A stretch of 64,000 bases of DNA from Klebsiella ornithinolytica NBRC 105727 = ATCC 31898 (GCF_001598295.1 NZ_BCYR01000006.1:124001-188000), one strand, 5' to 3'; positions 48,492 to 56,541 are shown, counted from the first letter of the stretch. The notes: generated from the letters alone by a model not told the origin. Program-made: numbers and translations.

Positions 48492-49523
48492 TCACTCGTC
48501 CGGAGCGTTAATCCTGTGCCGAAAACCGCAGGATTCCCGAACCACCAGCGCCGGCGGCAAAATAATGCGCTTCGGCGGTTCATCATTGCCCTGAATACGG
48601 CTATACAGCAGCTCGCCGGCTTTGCGGCCAATCTCCTTCGCCGCCACCGAAACGGTCGTCAACGCCGGCTGAACCAGCGCGGCTTCGGTAATATCGTCAA
48701 ATCCCACCAGCGCAAAATCACGGCCCGGCTCACGCCCGGTTTTACGCAGCGCCTGCATCACGCCCAGCGCAACAATATCCTGGTAACAAACTGCGGCCGT
48801 GATTTGCGGATAGCGGGTCAGCAGCGCTTCGGCCACTTTCGCGCCGTCGATCTGGCTGGCCTGAGCCGTGACGATCCACTCCGGACGCGGCGAGATCCCG
48901 CTCTCCAGGAGCGTGCTGGTGAACCCGCCAATACGCTGTGCCCGGGTACCGGAACTCAGGCTACCGCCGATAAAGGCAATCTGTCGGTGCCCCATTTTCA
49001 GCAAGTGTGCCGTGGCCATCTGCGTGCCGAGAAAGTTATCGGTCCCGACAAAATCAAAATCCGGATCGCTGAGCGGGCGCACCACCATAATGGCGGGAAT
49101 ATTGCGTCTTTTCAGCGCCTCAAAAAATGAGGCCGGAGTTTCCCGCGCCGCGCACAGCACCATGCCGCAGGCGCTATTGCGCATCAGCGAGTCGACAAAC
49201 TTTTGCTGCCGCTCGCCTGACTCTTCGCTGTTGGCCAGAAATAACAGCAAATCATGCCGCTCCATTTCATGGCTTAAGCCTGCCGTCATCTCACCGTAAA
49301 ACGGGTTGGTGATGTCATGCAGCAGCAGCCCAACCTGGTTGCTGCTGCGATTACGCAGATTGGCGGCGGTCTGATTGTAGACATAGCCAGTTTCATCCAG
49401 CGCCTTCAGCACACGTTCGCGCGTAGCCTGCGAAATCCGCCCGCGGTTATGCAACACCATCGAAACGGTGGCCGTGGATACCCCTGCCCGTTCAGCCACC
49501 TGTGCCAGCGTCACTGTTGTCAT
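48492..49523 (-). CDS. LacI-family regulator of the accessory PTS/isomerase locus
   Basis: A 343-aa LacI/GalR regulator, nearest in feel to MalI-type proteins. The HTH is VTLAQVAERAGVSTATVSMVLHNRGRISQATRERVLKALDETGYVYN, then the hinge NQTAANLRNRSSN and an effector domain (VGLLLHDITNPFYGEMTAGLSHEME ... AVCYQDIVALGVM ... LVGFDDI). It is divergent from the manA-like/PTS operon. Three GGTTAAT-CG-type palindromes lie in the gap, one overlapping its own promoter side, and a fourth precedes the cupin isomerase genes. It therefore probably controls both operons and itself. The effector is unknown, presumably the sugar or its phosphate. Confidence 0.82.
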   Translation of the reverse strand: MTTVTLAQVAERAGVSTATVSMVLHNRGRISQATRERVLKALDETGYVYNQTAANLRNRSSNQVGLLLHDITNPFYGEMTAGLSHEMERHDLLLFLANSEESGERQQKFVDSLMRNSACGMVLCAARETPASFFEALKRRNIPAIMVVRPLSDPDFDFVGTDNFLGTQMATAHLLKMGHRQIAFIGGSLSSGTRAQRIGGFTSTLLESGISPRPEWIVTAQASQIDGAKVAEALLTRYPQITAAVCYQDIVALGVMQALRKTGREPGRDFALVGFDDITEAALVQPALTTVSVAAKEIGRKAGELLYSRIQGNDEPPKRIILPPALVVRESCGFRHRINAPDE

Positions 49524-49546
49524 GATCTCTCCCGTTCGTTTAGCGA

Positions 49547-49564
49547 AGGTTAATCGAATAACCT
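49547..49564. promoter_or_regulatory. LacI-type operator 1
   Basis: AGGTTAATCGAATAACCT is an almost perfect palindrome (GGTTAAT-CG-AATAACC) 24 bp before the regulator start. It suits autoregulation. Confidence 0.7.
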
Positions 49565-49637
49565 AAAAATTGCATTTTTCCTTGTGACAGGACTCACAAT
49601 AACGCCCATCTTGCCGCTTTACTTGCTCATTATGGCG

Positions 49638-49654
49638 GGTTAATCGCGTTAACC
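49638..49654. promoter_or_regulatory. LacI-type operator 2
   Basis: GGTTAATCGCGTTAACC carries the same half-sites with one extra central base. It lies about 60 bp before the manA-like start. Confidence 0.62.
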
Positions 49655-49669
49655 ATACTGTCAAAACAA

Positions 49670-49685
49670 GGTTAATCGATTAATC
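49670..49685. promoter_or_regulatory. LacI-type operator 3
   Basis: GGTTAATCGATTAATC lies 27 bp before the manA-like start and is the exact reverse complement of the site at 55745-55760 before the cupin isomerase operon. Confidence 0.72.
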
Positions 49686-49712
49686 TTCATTTAGCCAATA
49701 CGGAGACAGATA

Positions 49713-51458
49713 ATGCAAACGACCTATGATAAATTCCCTGAAGTTACGGTTCAGGGTTATGACGACCAGGCCTGGCAGGGCTGGGAATCCATCGAAGCGA
49801 CGCTTAACCTCAGGGCTTCAGCCTCCTCCAGAACCGTACTGGTTGTGGACTGCTATCCCGGCGTCCGGCTTGACGAACTGGAGCAGCGTCTGCTGCCGTC
49901 ACTGAACGCGACGCGGGTGCTGAACGTCGAATCCGCCCGCCGCGATCAGCAGGCGCTCCACGATTTGCTGGCGCGTAACCTGACCGATGACCGTGTTTTC
50001 GGGGTCCTCTCCTGTCATCACCTGGAGGAGTTTTTTAACGCCGACAAGTTACATCAGTTGCGTCAGCAGGTCGATGCCGTGACCGAAGGCCTCATCGTTA
50101 TTTATGGTCCCGGCGCCGCGCTCGTTCATCCGGGCGATGTGCTGGTCTATGCCGATATGCCGCGCTGGGAAATTCAGCAGCGCATGCGCCATGACGGCCT
50201 CGGAAACTGGGGGGCGGACAACCAGGACGAGGACATCCTCCGTCGCTATAAGCGCGCCTTTTTTATCGAATGGCGCGTCTTCGATCGCCACAAAACGCCG
50301 CTGCTCAAACGCGCCGACTATCTGCTTGATACCACGCAAAAAGAGGCGCCGACGCTGGTCAGCGGCGAAGCGCTACGCGCCGGCCTCCGGCAAACCACCA
50401 CCCGTCCGTTCCGCGTCGCCCCGTTCTTCGATCCCGGCGTCTGGGGCGGTCAGTGGATGAAACAGCAATTCGATCTCGATCCCTCCGCGCCCAATTACGC
50501 ATGGTGTTTTGATTGCGTGCCCGAGGAAAACAGCCTGTTACTGCGCTTTGGTCAGGTGCGGATCGAGATCCCCTCACAAAACCTGGTTTTACTTCACCCT
50601 CGCGCGCTGCTGGGTGAGAAGGTTCACGCCCGGTTTGGCGCTGAATTTCCCATCCGCTTTGATTTTCTCGACACTATCGGCGGCCAGAACCTGAGCTTCC
50701 AGGTTCATCCCGTCACCGAGTACATCCAGCAACAGTTTGGGATGCACTATACCCAGGATGAAAGCTATTACATTCTCGAAGCGCAACCGCACGCGGTGGT
50801 CTATCTCGGAACCAAAACCGGAATCGAGCCGCAGGCGATGCTGGACGATCTCAAGGCCGCCGCGCGCGGGGAGAAAACCTTCGACGATGCCCGCTTTGTT
50901 AACCAGATCCCGGCACGCAAGCACGATCACTTCCTGATCCCTGCCGGCACGGTTCACTGTTCGGGCAGCGGCACGATGGTCCTCGAAATCAGCGCCACGC
51001 CGTACATTTTTACTTTCAAGCTGTGGGACTGGGGGCGTTTAGGTTTAGATGGTCTGCCGCGCCCCATCCATCTGGAACACGGGGAGCAGGTTATCGACTG
51101 GCAGCGTGACACCCGCTGGGTTGCCGACAACCTGGTAAACCAGGTCGAACCCGTAGCCGAAGGCGAAGGCTGGCGTGAAGAACGAACCGGGATGCACGAG
51201 CGTGAATTTATCGAAACCCGCCGCCACTGGTTCACCGCGCCGGTCACTCATCATACTCAGGGTGGAGTGAACGTTCTCAACCTGGTCGAAGGTGATGAGG
51301 CCATCGTCGACAGCCCGAGCGGCGCCTTCGCGCCTTTCGTCGTCCACTATGCCGAGACCTTTATTATTCCCGCCGCAGTGGGCGAGTATCGCATTTCACC
51401 GTCGGGCAAAGGCTCAGGACAGCCGCTCGCCACCATTAAAGCCTGGGTAAGAGGATAA
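49713..51458 (+). CDS. Long class I mannose-6-phosphate isomerase-like protein with extra N-terminal domain
   Basis: A 581-aa protein against about 390 for E. coli ManA. The catalytic part spans about 230-581 and shows the ManA zinc ligands: Gln330 and His332 in NLSFQVHP, Glu350 in QDESYYIL and His415 in IPAGTVHCSG. The first ~225 residues are not part of ordinary ManA. They look like an alpha/beta domain (TVLVVDCYPG, RVFGVLSCHHLEEF, GLIVIYGPGAALV), somewhat like nucleoside or uridine kinases but without a P-loop. The reaction is probably aldose-ketose isomerisation of a hexose 6-phosphate delivered by the PTS genes that follow after 4 bp. GGAGACAG precedes the start. The role of the N-terminal domain is unknown. 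Confidence 0.8.
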   Translation: MQTTYDKFPEVTVQGYDDQAWQGWESIEATLNLRASASSRTVLVVDCYPGVRLDELEQRLLPSLNATRVLNVESARRDQQALHDLLARNLTDDRVFGVLSCHHLEEFFNADKLHQLRQQVDAVTEGLIVIYGPGAALVHPGDVLVYADMPRWEIQQRMRHDGLGNWGADNQDEDILRRYKRAFFIEWRVFDRHKTPLLKRADYLLDTTQKEAPTLVSGEALRAGLRQTTTRPFRVAPFFDPGVWGGQWMKQQFDLDPSAPNYAWCFDCVPEENSLLLRFGQVRIEIPSQNLVLLHPRALLGEKVHARFGAEFPIRFDFLDTIGGQNLSFQVHPVTEYIQQQFGMHYTQDESYYILEAQPHAVVYLGTKTGIEPQAMLDDLKAAARGEKTFDDARFVNQIPARKHDHFLIPAGTVHCSGSGTMVLEISATPYIFTFKLWDWGRLGLDGLPRPIHLEHGEQVIDWQRDTRWVADNLVNQVEPVAEGEGWREERTGMHEREFIETRRHWFTAPVTHHTQGGVNVLNLVEGDEAIVDSPSGAFAPFVVHYAETFIIPAAVGEYRISPSGKGSGQPLATIKAWVRG

Positions 51459-51462
51459 GCGC

Positions 51463-51891
51463 ATGATCAACGTTATTGTTGCCACCCACGGCCCGCTGGC
51501 GAACGCCCTGCTTGCAAGCGGCCGCATGGTTTACGGCGAATTACCTCATGTCTTCGCCGTGACGCTCGGCGAGCAGGCCGGCATTGAAGGCTTCAGAGAG
51601 GATTTCGCCCGCACGCTGGCCAGCGCCGGACAAAACGCCGATGGCGTGCTGGTGCTGTGCGATATGCAAAGCGGTACGCCGTGGAACATCGCCTGCCAGC
51701 ACGCGTTTTCCTCTCAGACGATCCCCCCGGTCGCCGTCGTGGCGGGGGTCAATTTTCCGATGCTGCTGCAAAGCGACGAGGTTCACCATTTAACGGATGT
51801 GCACGATGCTGCCGCACAGCTGCTGGCGTTAACCGTACCGACACTGGTCATGGCTGCCCCGACGATATCCGTTCAGTCCGATGATTTTTAA
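51463..51891 (+). CDS. PTS mannose-family EIIA component
   Basis: A 142-aa EIIA of the mannose family, with the phosphorylation site His9 in VIVATHGPLANALLASG. It takes phosphate from HPr and passes it to EIIB. The middle (DGVLVLCDMQSGTPWNIA) is the conserved EIIA-Man loop. It starts 4 bp after the manA-like gene and is followed by EIIB, EIIC and EIID in order, so this is a complete permease with EIIA and EIIB on separate chains. Confidence 0.88.
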   Translation: MINVIVATHGPLANALLASGRMVYGELPHVFAVTLGEQAGIEGFREDFARTLASAGQNADGVLVLCDMQSGTPWNIACQHAFSSQTIPPVAVVAGVNFPMLLQSDEVHHLTDVHDAAAQLLALTVPTLVMAAPTISVQSDDF

Positions 51892-51902
51892 AGGAAACCG
51901 CT

Positions 51903-52397
51903 ATGAGTATCTCTTTTGTACGTATCGACGACCGCGTTATTCATGGGCAGCTCGTGACACGCTGGGCCAAAGAGCTGCCCTGCGACGGCATCGTCGCCAT
52001 TGACGATGCCGTCGCGGCCGATCCGCTGCTCTCATCCGTGATGAAAGGCGCGGTTCAGGACACCAAAGTCTGGCTGTTCGACACCGCGACAGCTATCGAA
52101 AAATTGCCCAAAGTGATCGCCAGCGATAAGCGTTACTTCGTGATCGGCAAATCCCCCGTCACGCTCCAGCGCATCGAAGCAGCCGGTATCAGCCTGAAAA
52201 ATGCCAACGGCAAAATTAACGTTGGCCCAATGAGCGCCCGCGCCGATACCCGAACCATTGGCCCGAACCAATCGGTCAACGCGGAGGAGATAGCCGCCTT
52301 TGACTGGCTGGTGCAGCACGGACATCTTGTTGAATTCCGCCTGGTCCCGGATGCCGGCTGTTACAGCTGGCAGGACGCCCGGCAGAAGCTGAAATAA
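51903..52397 (+). CDS. PTS mannose-family EIIB component
   Basis: A 164-aa EIIB with the family N-terminus SFVRIDDRVIHGQLVTRWAKEL; His14 is the phosphorylated residue. Conserved features further on are DDAVAADPLLSSVMK and INVGPMSAR. It transfers phosphate to the sugar during transport through EIICD. AAGGAAACCGCT precedes the start, 11 bp after EIIA. Confidence 0.9.
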   Translation: MSISFVRIDDRVIHGQLVTRWAKELPCDGIVAIDDAVAADPLLSSVMKGAVQDTKVWLFDTATAIEKLPKVIASDKRYFVIGKSPVTLQRIEAAGISLKNANGKINVGPMSARADTRTIGPNQSVNAEEIAAFDWLVQHGHLVEFRLVPDAGCYSWQDARQKLK

Positions 52398-52404
52398 GGA
52401 GCGG

Positions 52405-53205
52405 ATGATGATTATCGAAGCGACATTGATAGGCTTTCTTTGCTATCTGGGCGCCCTCAGTAGCCCCTGGCTTTTGGGGCTGACCGGCGGCTGGTATCTG
52501 ATCACCCGGCCGCTGGTTTCCGGCATGCTGGTCGGGCTTATTCTCGGCGATGTCAAAACCGGCATTATGATCGGCGTGGCGGTCCAGGCCGTCTATATCG
52601 CCATGGTGACACCGGGCGGGTCGATGCCGGCCGACCTTAACTTTGTCGCTTACCCGGCCATCGCCCTCGGGATCCTGTCAGGGAAAGGACCGGAAGTAGC
52701 GGTGGCGCTGGCGGCCACCATCGGTATCGCCGGAACCATTCTGTTTAACGCCATGATGGTACTGAACTCTTTCTGGAACCATCGGGCCGATGTTGCGCTG
52801 GATCGTGGCGACGAACGCGGAATTTATCTCAACAGCGCCATCTGGCCCCAGGCGACGAACTTCGTTTTACGCTTCGTACCGACTTTTATCGCCGTCTATT
52901 TCGGTGCGCAGTACATCAGTAGTTTTATGGACAGTTTGCCCAAAATCATTCTGTCGACGATGAACGTGCTGGGCGGCATTCTGCCTGCGGTGGGGATCGC
53001 TATCCTGCTCAAACAGATCATCAAAAACTACACCATGCTGATCTATTTTCTCGTCGGTTTCGTCTGCATCGTCTTTTTAAAGCTCAATATGGTCGCGCTG
53101 GTGATCGTGGGCTCGCTGCTGGCGTTAATCCATTACAACTACAAACCGGAGCCGCAGCAGAGCACTGGCGCAAAACCGGTCGTCGATGATGAGGATGAAT
53201 TCTGA
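52405..53205 (+). CDS. PTS mannose-family EIIC permease component
   Basis: A 266-aa membrane protein with a short N-terminus and many hydrophobic spans, of the EIIC-Man type (LLGLTGGWYLITRPLVSGMLVGLILGDVKTGIMIGVAVQAVYIAMVTPGGSMPADLNFVAYPAIAL). A charged tail (PVVDDEDEF) ends it. AAGGAG is 7 nt before the first ATG, and a second ATG follows directly. The last base of the stop codon is the first base of EIID. Confidence 0.9.
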   Translation: MMIIEATLIGFLCYLGALSSPWLLGLTGGWYLITRPLVSGMLVGLILGDVKTGIMIGVAVQAVYIAMVTPGGSMPADLNFVAYPAIALGILSGKGPEVAVALAATIGIAGTILFNAMMVLNSFWNHRADVALDRGDERGIYLNSAIWPQATNFVLRFVPTFIAVYFGAQYISSFMDSLPKIILSTMNVLGGILPAVGIAILLKQIIKNYTMLIYFLVGFVCIVFLKLNMVALVIVGSLLALIHYNYKPEPQQSTGAKPVVDDEDEF

Positions 53206-54023
53206 TGGAAGAACGTACCCTGACCCGCAAAGACCTGCGCCGCTGCTGGCGCGCGTGGATGATGCACAACCTCTCTTCAATGAGCTTTGAACGCCTGGAA
53301 TCCTTCGGCTTTTGCCTGAGCATGCTGCCGGTGGCGAAAAAACTCTATCCCGATGCCGCCCAGCGCACCGAAATGCTGCGCCGTCACGCATCGTTCTATA
53401 ACACCGAGCCGCAGATCGGCGCGATCGTCAACGGTATGGCGTTGGGGCTGGAGGAGAAAAAAGCCAACGGCGAACCGATCGATGGTGAAACGATCAACAC
53501 CCTGAAAGTCGGCCTGATGGGGCCGATCGCCGGGATCGGTGATTCAATGATCCCCGGCATGCTTATCCCGATTTTGCTGAGTATCGGTATGGCGCTGGCG
53601 GCCGGCGGCAGCATTCTCGGGCCGCTGTTCTATACCGTCGCCTGGCTGGGCATCATTATTCCCGGCTCCTGGTTTCTGTTTCTCAAAGGCTACAAAATGG
53701 GTTCCGGATCGGTAGAGATGCTGGTCAGCAGTAAGTCTACCCGCCTGCGTGAAGCCTTGTCGTTGCTGGGCGTTTTCGTCATGGGTGGCGTTGCGGCAAG
53801 CTACGTTAAACTCGGAACCGGGCTGGAATTCGTCACCAAAGACGGGGTCAATATTCACGTTCAGCAGATGCTGGATGGCATCTTCCCGCAGCTGCTGCCG
53901 CTTGTGGTGGTGCTGGGGACGTGGTATTTGATGGCCAAACGCGGGGTTTCACCGGTAAAAGCGATGGTGCTGCTGCTGGTACTGGCCGCACTCGGCGTGG
54001 TGAGCGGTCTGTTTGCCGGCTGA
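53205..54023 (+). CDS. PTS mannose-family EIID permease component
   Basis: A 272-aa EIID-Man protein: an N-terminal cytoplasmic part (LTRKDLRRCWRAWMMHNLSSMSFERLESFGFCLSMLPVAKKLY) with the conserved H-F/S-N-E region around NTEPQIGAIVNGMALGLEE, the GLMGPIAGIGDSMIPGMLIPILLSIG segment, and C-terminal membrane spans. It forms the transport channel with EIIC. It is the last gene of the operon; a hairpin and a strong terminator follow. Confidence 0.9.
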   Translation: MEERTLTRKDLRRCWRAWMMHNLSSMSFERLESFGFCLSMLPVAKKLYPDAAQRTEMLRRHASFYNTEPQIGAIVNGMALGLEEKKANGEPIDGETINTLKVGLMGPIAGIGDSMIPGMLIPILLSIGMALAAGGSILGPLFYTVAWLGIIIPGSWFLFLKGYKMGSGSVEMLVSSKSTRLREALSLLGVFVMGGVAASYVKLGTGLEFVTKDGVNIHVQQMLDGIFPQLLPLVVVLGTWYLMAKRGVSPVKAMVLLLVLAALGVVSGLFAG

Positions 54024-54044
54024 TATCGGATGGTGTTGTGAAAA

Positions 54045-54074
54045 TGTCCCGGTCGCGTCGCGCGGGCCGGGACA
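54045..54074. other. Hairpin downstream of the PTS operon
   Basis: TGTCCCGG (54045-54052) and CCGGGACA (54067-54074) form an 8-bp stem with a 14-nt GC-rich loop. It has no T run and is probably a 3' stabilising structure. Confidence 0.45.
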
Positions 54075-54130
54075 AACGCAGCGGATAGCGTGAATATCCG
54101 CCCAACGTCAAAAAACCGGGGCGATGCCCT

Positions 54131-54164
54131 AATGCGGGTCACTTAAAGGTGACCCGCATTTTTT
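54131..54164 (+). terminator. PTS operon terminator
   Basis: A perfect 12-bp stem (AATGCGGGTCAC 54131-54142 with GTGACCCGCATT 54149-54160) is followed by a T6 run. Its first bases are shared with the long inverted repeat. Confidence 0.9.
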
Positions 54165-54261
54165 GGGTTTATCGCAGGCCAGCGCAATGCCGGTAAACGG
54201 TGGTTTGTGCGAACGACGGGACAGAAACTCCTGCAGATATGTTGAAAACCTGACAGCGCCC

Positions 54262-54296
54262 ATAAAAAATCGGCAATCTCTTTGAGATGGCTGATT
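54262..54296 (-). terminator. Cupin isomerase operon terminator
   Basis: On the minus strand AATCAGCCATCTC and GAGATTGCCGATT form an imperfect 13-position stem with an AAA loop and a following T6. It lies about 70 bp after the isomerase stop at 54364. Confidence 0.75.
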
Positions 54297-54363
54297 CTTA
54301 CACCTCTGCCGGATCGGTCAGCCGCCCCTTAAACGATCGGCATTAGGGCATGCCCCGGTTTTG

Positions 54364-55146
54364 CTATGGATGGAAATTCCGCCATAATTCCGCTGTCTTA
54401 TCCGGGCGGGAGATAAACTGGAAGCGGGCAGGATCGTCAATAAACTGCTGATAAACTGGCGCGGAGGTAATGCCAAACTCCGTATACTGCCGGGGGGTAA
54501 TAGCCTGTAAGCGCCCGGGAATATAGTGCGAATTATGCAACCAGATAATCTGTTCATCCTGCAGCAGCGGATACCAGGCCAGCCCTTTTCGGGCGCGCAC
54601 GGCATCATATTCAAAGCCGTACTCGCGATCGCACCATGCGCCAAAAGTTAAGGGTTCATCCGGGCTCGCCGAAATGGTGGCATGGCCCCAGCCGGGCGGC
54701 ACCAGTACCTTTTCTCCCGGCCCGGCGATGACCGCAAAGCAGCGACCGGGGTCGTCCTCCACATACTCTTGCATGTAGATAATGGCTTTCCCCTGCCAGA
54801 TTTCATACAGCTCCGGCGGCGACCAGCCGCTGTGCTGGCTGATGCGATGGACATGTCCCTGACTGCGAACCGGTTCATCCCCCAGTCGCCCGGCGGCATA
54901 GGTCACCACGCCAAACAGCAACATCCGTTTTTTCAGCTCTTCACGATCCTGCATCCGCGCCACATCCATGGCGATGGCATACACCTCCTCCGGCCCTTCG
55001 CAGTGGGGATCGCGCAGCGAAGCGCGAATCTGATCGAGACGACGGATTTCCGGCATCGGCCCGGTGACATCATTGCCGTAGCTAAAACCCAGCGGTCGAT
55101 GATGAATCGCCATATCCAGCCCGTAACAACAGTCAGATTTCGTCAT
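54364..55146 (-). CDS. Cupin-type phosphoglucose isomerase-like protein (longer paralogue)
   Basis: A 260-aa cupin. The presumed metal ligands are His98 and His100 (SQGHVHRIS), Glu112 (PPELYEIWQGKAIIYMQ) and His155 (VPPGWGHATI), in the order His-x-His...Glu...His of cupin phosphoglucose isomerases. The spacing between HVH and the Glu is five residues longer than in the archaeal-type enzyme. An extra N-terminal part (about 75 residues) and a long C-terminal extension (LTFGAWCDREYGFEYDAVRARKGLAWYPLL) are unlike the short form. It overlaps the 3' end of the upstream paralogue by 14 nt. Probably an aldose-ketose isomerase for a phosphorylated sugar; a different sugar or a non-catalytic partner role is possible. 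Confidence 0.72.
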   Translation of the reverse strand: MTKSDCCYGLDMAIHHRPLGFSYGNDVTGPMPEIRRLDQIRASLRDPHCEGPEEVYAIAMDVARMQDREELKKRMLLFGVVTYAAGRLGDEPVRSQGHVHRISQHSGWSPPELYEIWQGKAIIYMQEYVEDDPGRCFAVIAGPGEKVLVPPGWGHATISASPDEPLTFGAWCDREYGFEYDAVRARKGLAWYPLLQDEQIIWLHNSHYIPGRLQAITPRQYTEFGITSAPVYQQFIDDPARFQFISRPDKTAELWRNFHP

Positions 55147-55702
55147 TCTGCACCGCCTTTACCTGGAGAGTCCGATGCTCTTCAAAGACCCGCAGCGCAA
55201 AGCCGTTTGCCAGCGCTGCGTAATCGTGCCCCGCGACGCCGGGCCAGACCGCCAGCGCGGAAAGCGTATCGCCCCCGGTATTAATCAGCCTGTGCGCGGT
55301 GAACCCAGGAATAATATGTACTGACCCGGCAAAAACCTGCTCAAAGCGCGCTTGCCCTTGCTCATCTTGCAGGAGCAGTAGACCACTTCCCCGCAAACCA
55401 AAGTAGACTTCGCCTTGTTCACGACGGGCATGAAAATGCCCGCGGGTCATAAAATACTCGTTGCCCACTTTTCCGGGATAAAGATGGGTGACGCCGGTAT
55501 ACAGCGCCCCTTCCGCTGAAGAGGTATCAAGCATTTCCACATCATAAACGACCAGCTCGCCCACCATTCCTTGACGCGCGCGCTCATCGGCGAACACCTG
55601 CGCAAGATCCGCAATGCGCGTTGATTTACGTAACAACGGGCCATCGGCAAGTGCGCCGCTGGCCCAGACCACCTGCGGTGGCTGAATAAAGGAAGGATTC
55701 AT
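55133..55702 (-). CDS. Cupin-type (archaeal-like) phosphoglucose isomerase
   Basis: The 189-aa protein has the length of Pyrococcus furiosus PGI and the same motif run: VTHLYPGKVGNEYFMTRGHFHARREQGEVYFGLRGSGLLLLQ, then IPGFTAHRLINTG and AVWPGVAGHDYAAL. Metal ligands would be His89, His91, Glu98 and His137, each one residue from those of the archaeal enzyme as I know it. It probably interconverts an aldose and a ketose 6-phosphate; glucose/fructose 6-phosphate is the family standard, but the true sugar is open. It is first of two overlapping genes and has an operator 42 bp before its start. Confidence 0.83.
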   Translation of the reverse strand: MNPSFIQPPQVVWASGALADGPLLRKSTRIADLAQVFADERARQGMVGELVVYDVEMLDTSSAEGALYTGVTHLYPGKVGNEYFMTRGHFHARREQGEVYFGLRGSGLLLLQDEQGQARFEQVFAGSVHIIPGFTAHRLINTGGDTLSALAVWPGVAGHDYAALANGFALRVFEEHRTLQVKAVQNDEI

Positions 55703-55744
55703 ATTTGTCTCCGGCCCGAGGAGAACAACAGAATAAGATTAGCA

Positions 55745-55760
55745 GATTAATCGATTAACC
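55745..55760. promoter_or_regulatory. LacI-type operator 4 (isomerase operon)
   Basis: GATTAATCGATTAACC is identical, in reverse complement, to operator 3 before the manA-like gene. It lies 42 bp before the start of the first cupin isomerase gene. Confidence 0.72.
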
Positions 55761-55819
55761 TAAGATGAGTCGGGCGACTTTGCAACTGATATCACACAAA
55801 AATCCGCCAGCGTCGCCGC

Positions 55820-56449
55820 TCACTCCAGCGTATAACTCACGATCAGCTGACTTTTTTTGATTTTTACCTGGCTAATCGTCACCATCCCCAGTTCAGACAG
55901 GCTGGCAACATGCGTTCCGCCGCAGGGATAGGCCGGTAATGACCCAAATCCGACCTGACGCCGCCCATCCTCAAAAGTCAGATGCCGCGGCAGATTTTCC
56001 GCCTGCCAGCCCGCGATCGTCGCCAGCAGTGCACTGGCCTCCGGCACGATGGCGGACCCGATAGCGGTGAACGTTATCCGCCCTTCTCCGGGCCAGTGGT
56101 GCGCCTTGACCGGGCGCCAGCCAGCCCGCTCGCCCGCCAGGCCTATCAGATGTCCCGCTGAGTGCAGCCGCGAGTGCAGACGCCTGGCAGCCTCATCCAC
56201 CCGAATCTCCACCTCTCCAGGCGGCAGCGGTTGCGCGACAATGTGCAGGACGCTGTCGCCTCGCGCCACCACGCCTTCAACAGCAATACCGCCAATCCAG
56301 CCGCGATCGGCCGGCTGCCCGCCGCCCTGCGGGTGAAACAAGGTCTGGTTCAGCTCAATAGCGTAACGGCCATCGGCCTCACTCTGGCAACTCACGACCA
56401 GAGCTCGCATCTCGGTCTCATCGCAGGTGTAATAAAGACGTTCAGTCAT
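55820..56449 (-). CDS. AlaX-type alanyl-tRNA editing protein
   Basis: Free-standing homologues of the AlaRS editing domain hydrolyse mischarged Ser- or Gly-tRNA(Ala). The 209-aa protein has the family segments NQTLFHPQGGGQPADRG, the zinc motif HxxxH as His96 and His100 (RLHSAGHLIG) and CxxxH as Cys176 and His180 (PCGGTHVASL). It ends without the AlaRS catalytic or tRNA-binding domains. It is divergent from a LysR-type gene with a 92-bp gap, which suggests that gene controls it. It lies between the sugar locus and rihC, a place empty in E. coli. Confidence 0.85.
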   Translation of the reverse strand: MTERLYYTCDETEMRALVVSCQSEADGRYAIELNQTLFHPQGGGQPADRGWIGGIAVEGVVARGDSVLHIVAQPLPPGEVEIRVDEAARRLHSRLHSAGHLIGLAGERAGWRPVKAHHWPGEGRITFTAIGSAIVPEASALLATIAGWQAENLPRHLTFEDGRRQVGFGSLPAYPCGGTHVASLSELGMVTISQVKIKKSQLIVSYTLE

Positions 56450-56541
56450 GGTTGTCCTCCTCTCAGTCAGGACAGTATATTGATATTATCCATGACGATA
56501 ATCCCGTCATTCATCAATGCACTTTTGCCTCAAGGGCACAA

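Larger units (their letters stand above)
54112..54362. repeat. Long inverted repeat enclosing both operon terminators (MITE-like?)
   Basis: The left arm (54112-54135) and the right arm (54340-54362) are inverted copies that begin AAAACCGGGGC and end ATGCCCTAATGC, differing by one inserted G. The 204 bp between them hold the PTS terminator and the isomerase-operon terminator and no ORF I can support. The right arm ends one base from the isomerase stop codon. I see no clear target-site duplication. Confidence 0.6.
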
